Position numbers and translations under genes: made by a program | The notes under the pieces: model-generated | Told to the model about the DNA's origin: nothing | Database searches by the model: none | Seen by the model: only the letters and a program-made list of their open reading frames with translations | DNA from: Rhabditoides inermis | Taxonomy: Eukaryota; Nematoda; Chromadorea; Rhabditida; Rhabditidae | DNA length: 64,000 nucleotides | Direction: 5' to 3' | Assembly: GCA_963966185.1 (NCBI GenBank) | Contig: CAWZYM010000390.1 | Location: forward strand, 62,001-126,000 | Part shown: positions 1 through 13,105 of the stretch, piece after piece | How positions within the stretch are numbered: position 1 is the stretch's first letter | How the letters are laid out: each line of letters opens with the position of its first letter

Positions 1-812
1 GGTTGCCATTGCTAGTGAAACCGTTCATCGCCATTCTGACTCGTCTGACAATCATTGGACGAGTCAGAACAGTTTCCTGTTGATTTAACTTGCCTGAACT
101 ATCATACACCACTCTCATTCTTTCATCAGGTGAGCACGGTTTCCAGAGGTGAAAGATTGTGCTTCAAAATAATCTCTCTTTCCTACTAGCGTCCAGTTTC
201 ATGAATTCGCTTATTCGTGAACGTGATTCAAGAAGAAGGTTTTTACCTTCGGCGACGTTGCCAATCAGAGTGCGGAGAGTGTTGGTAGTCTTCATGTCAA
301 TGATCTTAACATTATTTTATTTCCTTCCATGGTAAATGATTGCTCACATACAGCCCTCCTTTGGTAGGCGCATACAATCCCATCTTTCCATCGGAGGAGA
401 TCACACCTCAACCGTAATGTAATACGAAAACACAGAGTTTGTATACCATTGAAATTCGGCAGTGTGCGCAGCAGCTTTCTGTTTCGAATGTCCCACACGC
501 ATCCCTTACTCTCACTGTCCATCACGATTATCTACATAAAAATGGCATGGTCAACGTGGGCGAGACTTTGCTATGTACCTGATTGGTGGTCTGCGGCATG
601 CCTATCACTCGCTGCACTATCACGTCCTTCTGGCGCTTGATCTGACGCGGTCTGAAACAGGTGGAAACATGATCACAATATGTTTTGGAAACCTGAATTT
701 GTGCTTGAACGCCTTTTCGGCTACGTCGATGAGTTGCAAGCTATCGTGGCCCTTGAACAGAATCACCAGAACCACGGTCGTTTTGTCCTGAAATCCTTTA
801 TCTGTTTACCCC

Positions 813-863
<51 letters not shown>

Positions 864-3800
864 ATCGCTCTCTCTCTCTCTCTCTCTTCTCTCTATCGCT
901 CCACCCACCTTGAGTACGGCACAGTCGCGGAACATCCTGCACGGGAACTCGTATGTGAAGTGGATGGACAGATCGGCTGCGTTGTACACTGTCAGCCGCG
1001 CAATCTTCTGTTCTGCAGTGTCCATCTGACGGTACACCACACCTGCAATCAACATGCACATCATCCACTATACAGTATCCTAACCTATCCACTGCTCCTT
1101 TCCGAGGTAGCATATCTGATGGACTCCAGGTGCGGGAAGAGAGTGGAGGACTGATTGAGTGCGCAGATCCCACAACAGAAGAGAGTCGTTCTCCACGGCG
1201 ATTATAGATCTACACAAGATCAATGTATATCACAACTGTTCTAGTTCCTACCGTCCGTCGGATGAGAGTATGCAGTGAGTGACGACCGCACCATGAACAT
1301 TGGCAGTGAGTGAAGTGATCAGACGATGAGAGCTGTATTCGCGCATACTTTCTCTCAGCATCAGTCTCTGGCATTGTATTTACCGTATATCCCACACTCC
1401 GATGCACTTGCGAGTCTGTACAGCTGCGAGCGTAGCGTTTTCCTGCAACACATCACCTATTATATTTTACACATTCGATTTTTGATAAGTGATAACCTTG
1501 CACAATGCGATCTTCTCGATTGGCTGGTCCATCATAGGCACGGAGAAGGAGCGCTCGAATATGTTCTCCATGTTCCATATCTTGATGGAGTGATCGAGGG
1601 AGGATGATATGAGCAGGTTGAGGCCAGTTGCCGAGATAGACAGCAGGTTCAGGATACGGCCAAAGTGCGCGTCCACAGAACGAAGAAGCTGCCAACGATT
1701 GTTATTGTAATATAACTTTTTTTGATTTCCACCTGTTGTTGTTCAATGTTCCAGAGGAAGAGATTTTTTCTCACTCCCGCAACAAAGATGGCATCGTGAG
1801 ACGCGAGAGTGAAGGCTGCAAAAAACAATGTGTGAAAGATAAAATGTAGAGCTACCTGATGTAGAATGCATGGGTTTGATGGGAATGTTTCTTATGTTGG
1901 CGGGCAGGCGCAGATTGAACAGGTGACACTCTCCTTGCAGCGTTGGGTGCAGGATGAAACCCTGCGAGCAACTTTTTTTCGAATGTGGTTTCTACAACTT
2001 ACATCAACAGTGACGGCGACAAGCCAGTCTACTTGATGTCCATTTTGCATTTTCGCTGGTCGATCGAACAACACTATTTGATTTGCCTGAAGCATGAAGT
2101 TTGAAATGATTCACAGTGCGAATCACCTTTTCATCGAGGCATGCAGCGACCGTGTCAACAACCATATACGTGTCGTCTTCGAGTGCAAACCGAAAGATGC
2201 CGAATGGATGGTCGTTCTCCGGCGGTATCGAAATCTGGCTGTTCTTCAATGTAGCCGACGTCAACTCCAGACAGCAGTAGCCAGACGTGTAGTCCGTATC
2301 CTGAAAGCGAAGTTAAAATTCAAAGTTCAACTCAACCTAACCGAGAAGCATAGCGCAGCGGTGAAGTCGAATGGTTGCATGTTCTTCCACTTGGCGGGTC
2401 CTGGCACGGCGACCCTGCCAGTCAGGCGCAGGTTCCAGTCGTCTCGTTGGTCCGACCAGGTAACGAAGCGACACGAGTGAGAAGAACGATAGAATACGTG
2501 AACGAGATACTGAACAGCTATAAATTACACACAAGAACAATATCGATAACGTTTTACCACGAGTCCACTCTCCGTATCCGTACTCTGCACGCACTGCTTG
2601 CCCTCTATGTTGTAGACGAGGAACTGAGACGATGACCACAGAAGCAGCTGACTGCAATTGGGTTGTGGTAAAACATATACCATACACTCACTTGTTGTTG
2701 ATGAATTCGCATCTCTCTATCTCCATCTGGTTCGCCATCGAGTCCGGGTCGACGGAGATGAAATCACCCGTGATCAGAGACACCACAACCACCTGAATAA
2801 TTGTACTCATCCGTATTGACGAGTGGTTGCCACCTGATTGTTATTGGTGTATGCTGCGCAGTGTTTGTCGTCCGGCGACAGCGTAAGTCCGAAGAACACC
2901 CCGTCGACATAGGGGTTGACGACCCTCGCCAGGTCTCCCGTCGTCACGTCCCACACCACTATCTGGTTCGACGTCGTCACCAGCATCTTCCGATCGCACG
3001 TCAGCCGCATGCCGAACACTGCGAACTGATGCTCCTGCAATGCATATGTGGATAGGGAACGGAAGTCTGCATACCTCAAGTGAGAACTTGAGTGGTCCTC
3101 CGGGCGAGTGGAACGCGTGGTGGGCTGGTATGAAGGCGTTCTTGCGCGCGCCCTCCAGGTCACAGCGGATGAGTAGCTGCTTGAGGTGCTCGTTGTTGGG
3201 AAGGAGCGGGAGGAGGCGGCCGATCAACTCGAACGCCAGCATTTCGGGATGGCGACTGCAAGAATGTTGTGAAAGAGAGAATGGGGGAGAGGATGTACCT
3301 GAGCAAACTGGCAGAGAGCCGCAGTGCATCGACGACGAGTCGAACTTGTCGTGTCACTTCCGAATCGCTCAATTTGGAGAGAGCATCCTCGTAGTCACCG
3401 ATCACTGCTTGAAGTGGAAATGACGACACCTACAACATCACTCATGAAAACTATAATTAGAAAGTTGTCCACCTTTGCTTGCAAGAAGTCAAAGTTAAAA
3501 AGACACAGCTGCAGTAGTTCTTCCGTTCTTCCCGCACGCAATAGATGGTAGGGGAGCTCATTCAGTTTACGGGTGTTGAAACGCGCCGGCTTTCCGTCCT
3601 TGCCCAGGAAGACATTGGGCTGTTTGGGCACTTTCCTGTCCGCCAGTCCCTCGTTCTCAGCCACTCCGAACCTCTGCTTCTGCATATCCGTGTACTGATA
3701 CGGCTTCGGCACACCACCCCTGAGTGAGTTTTTGACACATGAATATTGCCAGGCAAATACCATATTCCGAGGAAGTACTCTGCAATAGCGGAGTGACATG

Positions 3801-6800
3801 TCTCTAGATGGTTGAGGTTCTTGAAGTAGCGCTCAATGGCTGCTTGACGGAACTGCTCGTGGTACCTAATGAAGGAAATATACAAAACACCTGATAACGC
3901 AGTGTACCAGTTGAGTACGATGACTCCGTCAGCGGCGCGCTCGCTGAGATAGCCTGGCAGGTCGGCACGGATTCGAGACCACAGCAGAGGAGGGATCCTG
4001 AGAGGAGTTCCACGGTTACACCTTCTTGTTTTCCATCACTTACCTCCTGACCGGCGGCAGATGGTATTGATAGATGTCGTCCAGCACCTTGTCGTCGAGT
4101 GAAATCTGAAAAAAAATATAAAAATTTATTTGTGAACATTTTTCTAACCAAATCTTCGACTTCCGAATCCGAGATGCCAGATCGAGCAGCTGTGATGTAG
4201 GAGAGAGCGTGAGACACAAGAAGCTTGCCTAATTACAATTTCATTCACGCCATACAATCTATGTTCCAACCGTGTTGACTTTCGGTTCTGTGGAATAGAG
4301 CGTGAATGCTGTCCTGCACAGACTGGAAGAGGATCGTGTCCTGCTGCCGCGAATACGACTTCCATCCACAAAAGGCAAAAGTTACTTTTGCATTGAATGT
4401 TGACTGACCGATTGACAGTGGCGTACACCAGCTTTGCGAACAGGGGCAGAGTGCTCTTGGTGAACGCCTTGGTGACGAGCTCCCATTGTCTCTGCGTGAG
4501 TGTGCGATGCGACGACTCCAACCACTTCTTGATCACGATCATCGCAAGCTCCTGCGAACAAGGTCACCTCCCCTCCTCGTCCATCTCACCATTCCGAGAC
4601 TGGGCACATCCACGTAGTGCTTCTCCTCCTCCACCAGTCTCCTCATCGTGGCCTCTATCGTGGAAGCACCCGGAGTTATGGAAGCGAGAAGCTGACATGT
4701 TAGAACAAAAATGGAACCAAAAAAAGATACAATTACTTTAACATTTTTGGGTAGTTGTGGTGGGAACCAGAGCAGTTCGTGTGCTCCGTCGACTTTGGAC
4801 AACAGATCGAGGCTGTCGAAGATAATCACGAGTGGGCGGTCCGAAGTGGCAAGCGTCGTGATTTTCTGATATCGACGGTTCCATTGCTACCACATTCACA
4901 AACCTTGAAGTGTTGGAACAGCTTGCTGAGCTCTGCGGGCGCTGTGCCCCTCAAGGTCTCGTCGTAGTTGTACGCAATCTACAAGATCGTCGTCCTTCGT
5001 GCTTCATTGAATCCTACCTGATCGCACACACTGGTGAGTAGCGGTGCGATTGAGCTGCTGTCCGGAGACGTACCCAGGAATCTGCTATGCATTTGTTCTG
5101 AATTCTGATTCCAACGTACCGCAGAACAATGACAGGGTTGGAATCGGGTAGCCAATGTCTGACGAGAGTGGCTATCTTGGCGAGCAGAGACGTCTTGCCG
5201 CAACCGTTCGCGCCCTGGAAGATAAATGCACCTGACTCTGACAAGAAGGCATGTACCTGTAGTATGATGGGCGTGGTGCTGTCAGACTGTACGTACTGCT
5301 TCACCACTTGCAGCTCCTTCTCCCGTCCATAGAACATTGCCGACACGGTCTGGCCGTTCGACAGGTGGTGCAGCACCTGTAAAAGAGAAACTTATTAAAA
5401 GAAACTCAGGTAGACTAGACTTACCTCCGTGAACAACGCGTGTCGGAACTTTGCGTGCTTGGCCATAGCGTCGTCCACCTAAATATCACTAAGATATATT
5501 CACTTTTTTCTATGCCAACCTGTTCCGTGACCCTCTTGTAGAAGTCTGCGCAGAACTGTCTCACGTACTCTGCGTGGTACTGTATGTCGATGCCGTCTCT
5601 GCCCACCCACTCCACCGTACTCCTCCGGATGTTCTTGGCAGTCAGCTTGGCTGGCACTCGCTCGTCTCGCAGCGATGCCAGCAGCTTCTGCGCCTCTGTG
5701 TTCACCTGATGAGAAGGTGAGATAGATTGAACACAACACAAGTCTTACGTGGTTGTGTGTGATGTCGACAAACTTGCTGGCGGTTCGCGTCTGTGAGATG
5801 GCAATGTTGTTGATGTGTCTAGAATTTTATTCAATTACCTATACCATTTATTATTTACTCACCGCACGTAGCATAAACAGTGCTCATTCGGGTTTCTGGC
5901 CTTGAGAATTCCGTGGATAACCTCTCTTTCCGTCACTGCAATAAATTCCAATCATTGCTTTTTTATCTCTCGGTTCTTGGAACAGAGGAGCTTTGCAATC
6001 AGCTGTTCTTATCAAATCGATTTCGCTTCTGTGTGCAGATAGCTATCTGATTTATTTAACTTCTTGACAAAATGGCTTCGCCACGTCATTGTTGCTGCAT
6101 AATCCTTACTGTGATTTATCTATTCATTGTTCCCTCTGACGCATCTTTGTGCTTTGTCGGTACACTGTATTTGAGTGAAGTCGACAATATTGACGAGGCC
6201 TCAACAACAATATATGTGATTGATTGTATTCATGGATGCAGTAATCGAACACAAGCCGATTATGTAATGTTGGATTGCGCTCACGAGGTACACATTTAAT
6301 ACAGTTTGCAGAAAACATAAATACATGTTTCAGAATTTTAACGTGTCACAATGTGCTGTGTCAGACCACACTTGTTATTGTAATGGCGATTTCTGTAACT
6401 TGGATCCTGATTATCCAGAATTGGTCACGGAAACAGGTACGGAAACAGACAACAGGTATCATCGTACTTGCTCACATTCCCGTTTCACAGTACCAACCAC
6501 GTTTCCAACAACTGTCACATCTACAACAGGCATCGGGCCAACAACGTTGCCTTCTCAGGGAGAGGTGAGAAGAAGGGCGAGTGTGCTATTTGTGGCAGTG
6601 TTTCGAGGGCGTCTCCATCGGCTGGCGGCGTCGTTTCGTGTCTGGCGGGTGGCGCGCGTGCGATGGAGTGTGCACCAATGTCACCCTCACACCCGCCAAC
6701 ATACCCGCTACCATATACCTATGCCAGCCTCTACAGGTAAGTGACCATCAATCTTCTATTCACTGTTGCATAGGTGTGTGCATCTCTGGGTGAGTTGGAG

Positions 6801-8152
6801 AGTTGCACTCGCATCCGTCGTGGACTGAGCATGTGCTGCTGCGGGCACTCGCGATGCAACGCCCTGCCAGACATGCACTCACATGGTGGGAACAACACAC
6901 CCACATCGTCAACCACACCTTTCAGTATCACCTACGGAAGGCCCCCCGTTGCCGCCGCAGAATACGACGTGCTTTGTCGGAATGACACTCGATGATCAGG
7001 TATGTGTGAGACTACATTGTGTGAAAGTATCCGTCCAGATGGCGGGATCCGTGAATGGCACCCCAATGAGTGCGCCGCTCGGTTCGTGGGAGAGGTGCGA
7101 GGGCGTGTGTGCGAATGTGAGCATGGGAGAGCTGGGCACTCTGTATGGATGCGACGAGCTGTCCATCTGCCAGACACTCAACAACGCCAATAAGTGAGTG
7201 CGCACGCTTTTCATGTAGACAAGACCATATTCAGGTGTCGACGAATTGATAACCTGCTACATGCCTGTTGCTGCGAGGAAGAAAAGTGTAATATGTACAA
7301 TGATACGTCTCCTGACTCTCCAGTGACTACACTCACTCCTACGCCACTGACGTCATACGGAGTGAAGACAACGTTATCTTTGGTTTTGCTGTTCACTGTA
7401 TTGATATTCGCATAAATGTGTAATATGGTACCTGACATGAAATAGTTGTGCATTGCATCCTGCGAGAGCACTCCTTTTTCGTAACACATCTTGGCTGCCT
7501 TGAAAAAAGTATTTTCTTTTTTCCTATCTTCTCTATTCATTATTCACCTTCCTCAGCAGTAGCTGCATCCTCTCCTCCGTCTCCCACCATTTCCCAGCAT
7601 CCTGCTCTTGCAGCTTCGGAATTCTCTATACACAATTATAATTATATATAATTATATATTTATATGGCATTGTCATGTGTAATTACCTTGTTGTTGAAGT
7701 TGACGAGAATGGAGCTGATGGGTTGGAGTATGAACTGAGACGGCACTGAGTTGGCGTCTTCCAGGTACCTGCAAAGAATAAAACACTGACTGTCTCCAAG
7801 ATCGAACCATTGTTCGAGAACGGATATGTCCTCGTGTTCGTCTTTCAACGTCTTCTTTAGCAGCTCAAGCTCAGTGGAGAGAATCTCGGACGGAATCGGA
7901 CGGTAGCCGTACTTTTGACACAGGAAAACCTGGAAGCGAATGGTGCAATCGAACAGTGAAACTGCGTGTTTACAACAAAATTGGCTCCGACGGATAGGCG
8001 CTGGCAGTTGGCTATCTCGTTGATGCACAGCTTGGTCGTCATGTGATCGTCCGTCGCCTCGTCTCGAACACCCCAGCGCATGTCGACAACCTACAGAGGG
8101 AGGATGAGAGATGGGGGGGAAGAGAGGGGGTAGAGAGGGGAGAGAGAGAGAA

Positions 8153-8206
<54 letters not shown>

Positions 8207-8343
8207 GAGAGAGAAAGAGAAAGAGAGAGAAAGAGAGAGAAGAGAGAGAGAGAGAAGAGAGAGAGAGAAGAGAGAAGAGAGAAGAGAGAAATAGAGAGAG
8301 AGAGAAAGAGAGGGAGAAGAGAGAAAGAGAGAGAGAGAGAGAA

Positions 8344-8383
<40 letters not shown>

Positions 8384-8435
8384 GGGAAAGAGAGAAAGAA
8401 AGAAGAGAGAAAGAGAGAAAGAGAGAAAGAGAGAA

Positions 8436-8483
<48 letters not shown>

Positions 8484-9169
8484 TCTCACCTGGAAGTCGA
8501 GTCCATGCGTCTCTCGGCAGTACTCTTTGAGCTTCGGATAGACGTCTTCCATGAGCGCATTCCTCTCAATCTGTGTGTCCGTGAATGTGCTGCTAGTGAA
8601 TACGCGGACAAGTTTGGAGAGTGGACGGGGGATGCTATCAAACTCCCCTCGAAACACTCTCTCGAACACTTCCACCACTCGATGGTCCAACTGAAAAGAG
8701 GGCTAGCAGGGAAATGGAGAGAGGCCTCACTTTCTCCTCGTCCCTCTTTTTCTCCTGATTCTCCGTGGTGATCATTGCAGCAGCCACCGCAGCGAGTGTG
8801 TCTTTGTGCATCACTGTCTTCTTTCCATCCTTCCCAGGCAATCGTCTCTCTGCCGACGTCTTCGCACCCGCTCTTCTCTTTGGCGCTACGGAAGACCCAG
8901 TAGGTGATGGCTACAACTCTTCATTTCGAACTCCAGTACAGAACTTACTTTATGTGCACCTCCTGAAGCACTGCCCTGTTTCGATGGAGGCTGGGGGGAG
9001 TTTCGCGGACGGAGAGTCGATTCCTTCCCTTCTTTCGTCTACAACACAGTCATTGTTGCCATACATGCTGCCTCACCGCTCCCTGGTTGGATTGTTGTGA
9101 TGCCTTCCTTGTTGGAGTCGCCTCTCTGACTGGACGCGACTGCGACCGAGATCGAGGCTTTTCGCTCAT
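1..9169 (-). CDS. NACHT/WD40 repeat protein, NWD1/NWD2-like (3' end outside window)
   Basis: A multi-exon minus-strand gene of more than 30 exons that continues past the left edge. The chosen start is the ATG at 9169-9167, one base after a strong 3' splice site (gttgcag). A basic, low-complexity N-terminus leads to a DUF4062-type region (VFTSSTFTDTQIERNALMED, then DMRWGVRDEATDDH). A NACHT-like P-loop NTPase follows: Walker A GANGCGKTSL near 5200, RFLGTSPDSSSI near 5080, and Walker B VIIFDSLDLL near 4820. A winged/helical stretch (LLVSHALSYITAARSG, DDIYQYHLPPVRRIPPLLW) comes next, then many WD40 blades between about 3060 and 1 (IVVWDVTTGDL, IKIWNMEN, IGVWDIR, LLLWDLRTQS). The motif order fits NWD1/NWD2-type STAND NTPases, thought to act as regulatory scaffolds; the ligand here is unknown. 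Its intron at 5936-7431 houses another gene. Exons below position 240 are uncertain. Confidence 0.88.
812..896 (+). repeat. (CT)n tract in a NACHT/WD40 intron
   Basis: On the sense (minus) strand it is (GA)n beginning about 12 nt after the donor. Confidence 0.9.
6072..7415 (+). CDS. Secreted, GPI-type protein with three cysteine-rich ET-type modules, nested in an intron
   Basis: Eight exons: 6072-6287, 6334-6436, 6491-6564, 6599-6736, 6774-6885, 6926-6999, 7039-7193 and 7235-7415. Frames join without stops, using introns as short as 34 and 40 nt. The product begins with a signal peptide (hydrophobic IILTVIYLFIVPSDA). Three repeats follow, each opening CFVG or CFEG, with a central CxxxC pair (ACDGVCTNV, RCEGVCANV) and closing with a dense cysteine cluster and CN (CYCNGDFCN, CCCGHSRCN, CCCEEEKCN). 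Thr/Pro-rich linkers separate the modules. The end is a hydrophobic tail (SLVLLFTVLIFA), as in GPI-anchor signals. This matches the nematode ET module family, whose function is largely unknown. The gene lies wholly inside one intron of the opposite-strand NACHT/WD40 gene, and its stop is 16 nt short of the host exon. Confidence 0.82.
7769..7807 (-). other. 39-nt in-frame intron of the NACHT/WD40 gene
   Basis: On the minus strand the sequence reads CAATG|gttcga...tttgcag|GTACC. Splicing gives the family-typical EQWYLEDANSVP. The unspliced sequence is also open and adds exactly 13 codons, so retention would not break the frame. Confidence 0.6.
8110..8480 (+). repeat. (GA)n tract filling a NACHT/WD40 intron
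   Basis: Almost the whole intron (about 8094-8489) is GAGA on the plus strand, CTCT on the sense strand, beginning about 10 nt from the donor. It produces a long spurious Ser-Leu open frame fused to the exon. Confidence 0.9.
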
Positions 9170-10345
9170 TCTGCAACTAACGAGAAAAAAATATGAACAG
9201 CCTAGAATACCGATGAAATTGGCACATGAGTGACCTGTTGTGAGGCGAGTCTTCCAGGTGAGTGATTTCAGCCCTTCATTGCCCTGCCATTCGCACTTCC
9301 GTCCACCCCAGCACCCATATTTAGCATGTTTGCAGAATGTTTTGGTTTTAAAGTGTGTTCCAGATCTAAAACCCGAACTCGCGTATTCAGCTTATCTCAC
9401 ATCAACATGCTGATACAAAAACGACCGACTGAGAGATAAGAGTAACCCGGCGGCAGGTGTCTACTAGGTAGTTTCCCGCAATAGGTGTCTATTGAAGAAT
9501 GAAGGAGGAACGACGGTGGCTGCTCGATCGCCCTCTCTACATCGAGGTAGGTCGGCGCCTCGCGTGATCTACCCTTTGATCGATCGGTATGCGCTCCCGA
9601 CTGGCCTGTGAATGACTAGTAGGAAACTAGCTCGCTTCCTAGTAGTTTTCCGACTAGTTTCCTACTAGCCGTGGTGGAGCCGAGGACTAGACGATAATTG
9701 AGTGAGTGTCACTTTTGCCAGCCATGCCGCGTGCTCTATTCCGGTACATTGCGATCGCTTGTCGATGAAATAATATTTTCGTGCCAGTTGTACGGAGTGA
9801 GTGTTGTGCGGTGAGTGACAAAAGTGCAATTCACTCCACGCTCATTGTTTTCCTATCACTGGCCGTCTGTCCGAGCGTATCGTGAAAAGGTTGTAGCCTT
9901 GTATTGCTCGCGATGAGTGATAAGTGTCTGTGTTGGCCTGCGCGCTCTCCATCTTGCCTGCTCTCTCGCGCTTCTCTCCTCTTCCTGTGAGTGACCAATT
10001 GTCTGGTCACCTAGTGCCTCCGGCCATTTCAATGAAGATTTTTGGGTTGTTTCCTTGCGTGCCTGGCAACGCGCGCGTTCCAATGTTCTTTCCGGCCTCT
10101 GCTGTATAGTGAGTGTAGTACGCGCGCAATACACTCACCTCGCTAATCACTCACTCATGTTAATATCTTATATCTCTTCATTTCCTCCTCTCCATCCTTG
10201 ACTGAAAGTTATCCTCAGCCTGCACGAAAAGCCCTTACGCGCTAACGAATTGAAACATTTGTGTCCTGTTTCCTGCGATCGTCGATGTTGCCCTTGTTCA
10301 TCTTGCAATGTTGAGGAGGCGTCGGCAGATGGCAGGCAGCAGAAG
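9170..10345. promoter_or_regulatory. Divergent intergenic region between the NACHT/WD40 and ENPP genes
   Basis: I see no convincing coding exon here. The two flanking genes point away from each other, so their promoters should lie in this 1.2 kb. It contains an inverted repeat at 9614-9670 and repeated GAGTGA/TCACTCA words between about 9690 and 10160. No clear TATA box is visible. Confidence 0.5.
9614..9670. repeat. Inverted repeat, 17-bp arms
   Basis: The left arm GACTAGTAGGAAACTAG (9614-9630) and the right arm CTAGTTTCCTACTAGCC (9654-9670) are reverse complements except at one position. The 23-nt spacer itself contains a partial third copy (CTAGTAGTTTTCC). It could form a hairpin or a pair of protein sites, or be debris of a small transposon. 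Confidence 0.6.
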
Positions 10346-12626
10346 ATGAGTTCGTACAGCGCCACCGTCTTCCCCTCCACTCCTCCTCTCACTCGGACGG
10401 GATCGGGTAGGTCGGAGAGGGGAGGGTCTAATCTTATCGCTCATCATGATATGATATCCTCTCCCTTCATAGACGATGTGCCTCGCCGTGGCTGGTTCCA
10501 GTCTCGCTTCACCCAGGTACGCCTCTTTCAATTATATCACTGTAGCTAACTACAATGCATTCCGTGAATTAACGAGGTGACTGTGAATTTTGAAACCATA
10601 GTATTCAGTGTTTAGCGTGGTGGTTGCATTGATGAGCAAACACCATGTTGAAACGTTCTCTTATGCATATTGGGAGTGATTGTGTCGATTGAGAAAAGAG
10701 TGTGTGTGGGGTATACGTGTTGACACACTCTGCAGGGCCTCACCCGTCTTTCACTCCATTGTAGGTGCTCTTCTGTCTCGTAATACTGGCCATGCTGCTC
10801 GTAGCAGCTATCGCCATCATATCCATCGTCGCTGCCCGGTACGTATTCCCCACTCTCCCTCTCTCTCTGCCTCTTTCCCTCCCTCTCTTTCCCTCTCTTC
10901 TCACTTCTCCCTTACAGACTGCACACTCTGGACCAGCAGCTAGCAGATTCTAGTCGTCAGCTGGCAGGGATGCAGGATACTGTCCAGGTGGGAGAGGGGA
11001 AGAGGAAGACGTGGATGGGTTGTGTTGCAGCAAGCCCTGTCGCAGTCTGCCCACATGGCAGCCATCGTTCAGCGACTCGGAGTCGGACTTGGTGGAGCAG
11101 CAGCAGCCGGAGCAGACACCAGGAAGGCGCCAGGTTGGTTGAACTGTCCTCTATTGATATGGTTGTCCTATAGTGGTCGCTCCTCCGGGCGTGTCTCCGA
11201 TTCGGCCAGTGGAGGAGACGAAGCAGAGGGATACGACGGAGGAGAAGGGGGGAAAGGAGGAGAGAGGAGCAGGCGGGAAAGAAGATGGAGGAGAAGAGGA
11301 AGATAATGCGATCGACCAAGTGTACGACATGCCAGACGCGGTTGTGAAGAAGGCCTTGGAGAAACTAGAAGCCGAGCGATCTCACAAGCATTCAGTCCTC
11401 CCGTCAGACAACAGGCTTCCCGAGGCACAGCCGGAGAAGACTGTTAAAAAGGTAGGTGTTGTGTATTCTTGTATGTTTTAGTGTGTTACAATGTATTATG
11501 TTGTTGGAGGGCTGGCAGAATGAGACTGTGCCGGACGCGGATCGCTCTTGGATGCGAGACAACTGCGACTTCCAGTGCCATCGGAGAGAGTGAGCGGTTC
11601 TCTTCACATTCTCTCTATGCCCACACTCCTTTTCAGCTTCTATCCGCCTCCTCTTCTCGTCCTGTCCTTCGACGGCTTCAGCAGCAAGTTTCTGGAGAAG
11701 CGAATTGTGAAGACACTCGAGTACATGAAGCAGTGCGGCGCCAGCACATCGGTGGGAGTCTTCCTCTCGAATGTTGTGATCCTGTTCTTTTAAGCGAGTC
11801 TACTCCTCCTATCCGTCCCGCACCTTCCCCAACCACTACTCCATCATGACTGGGTAGGAAGACTCTGATATTTCATGACATTCTTCTCAGTTTGTTTCCC
11901 GAGTTCCACGGTGTCTACGACAACTTCATTTACGAGCCCAAATTGAACGCGAGACTCCAAAACCTGAAGGTCACTCCTGTGAAGGAGCTGTATGGTGGAG
12001 TGCCGGTGAGTCTCGTTCCTCCCAGATTCCCTCTAATATCCCAACTAGATCTGGCGCGCTTTCACGGAGTCGACAGGCCGTCCCACTGCATGCATATTCT
12101 GGCCTGGATGCATCATGGACGATACCAGTGAGTGTGCCATCTCATGTCACCGCTCACCACGGTCTTTCAGAGTACGCGCCGAAGAACAACGTCAAGTTCA
12201 ACAACTCGTGGAACTTCCAGCAAAGAGTGGACGAGACTATCCGGCTGCTGCTGTTGCCCAAAGACGAGAGGCCTGCGATTACGCCTGTGTGAGTGAATCA
12301 CATCCCGTCGAGTATCATTCCTTTCCTCTTTCAGCTACTTCCAAGACCCAGACCACGAAGGCCATCGATGGATGCCGGACGAGTCGAATGTGGGTGGATT
12401 GCTCAAGCCATTCATCTATCATGTCCTTCAGATCGACGCCGCCCTAGTGAAAGTGGACAAAACCCTCGACTATCTGTTCACCCGACTCACGCGAGAGGGA
12501 CTCATGGGGTGCGTCAACGTCGTCGTAGTCAGCGATCATGGTGAGCAGAGAGAGGAGGGAGAGAAGGAGGTTAGAGAGAGAGAGAGAAAGAGAGAGAGAG
12601 AGCGCGCGCGAGAGAGAGAAGGAGGT

Positions 12627-12682
<56 letters not shown>

Positions 12683-12767
12683 AAGAGAGAGAGAGAGAAA
12701 GAAAGAAAGCAAGAGAGAGAGAGTGAAAAAGCGAGAGAGAGCGAAAGGGAGAGAGAGGGGAGGGGGG

Positions 12768-12819
<52 letters not shown>

Positions 12820-12969
12820 AAGGGAGAGAGAGAGCGCGCGCGAGAGAGAGAAGGAGGTTAGAGAGAGAGAGAGAGAGAGCAAGAGAGAGAGAGAAAGAAA
12901 GAAAGCAAGAGAGAGAGAGAGAGTGAAAAAGCGAGAGAGAGCGAAAGGGAGAGAGAGGGGAGGGGGGGG

Positions 12970-13019
<50 letters not shown>

Positions 13020-13046
13020 GCGCGAAAGGGAGAGAGAGGGGAGGGG

Positions 13047-13105
<59 letters not shown>

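Noticed and set aside
8091..8690. 199-residue minus-strand open frame
   Set aside because: Only its first 65 or so residues are a real exon of the NACHT/WD40 gene; the rest is the translated CT microsatellite of the following intron.
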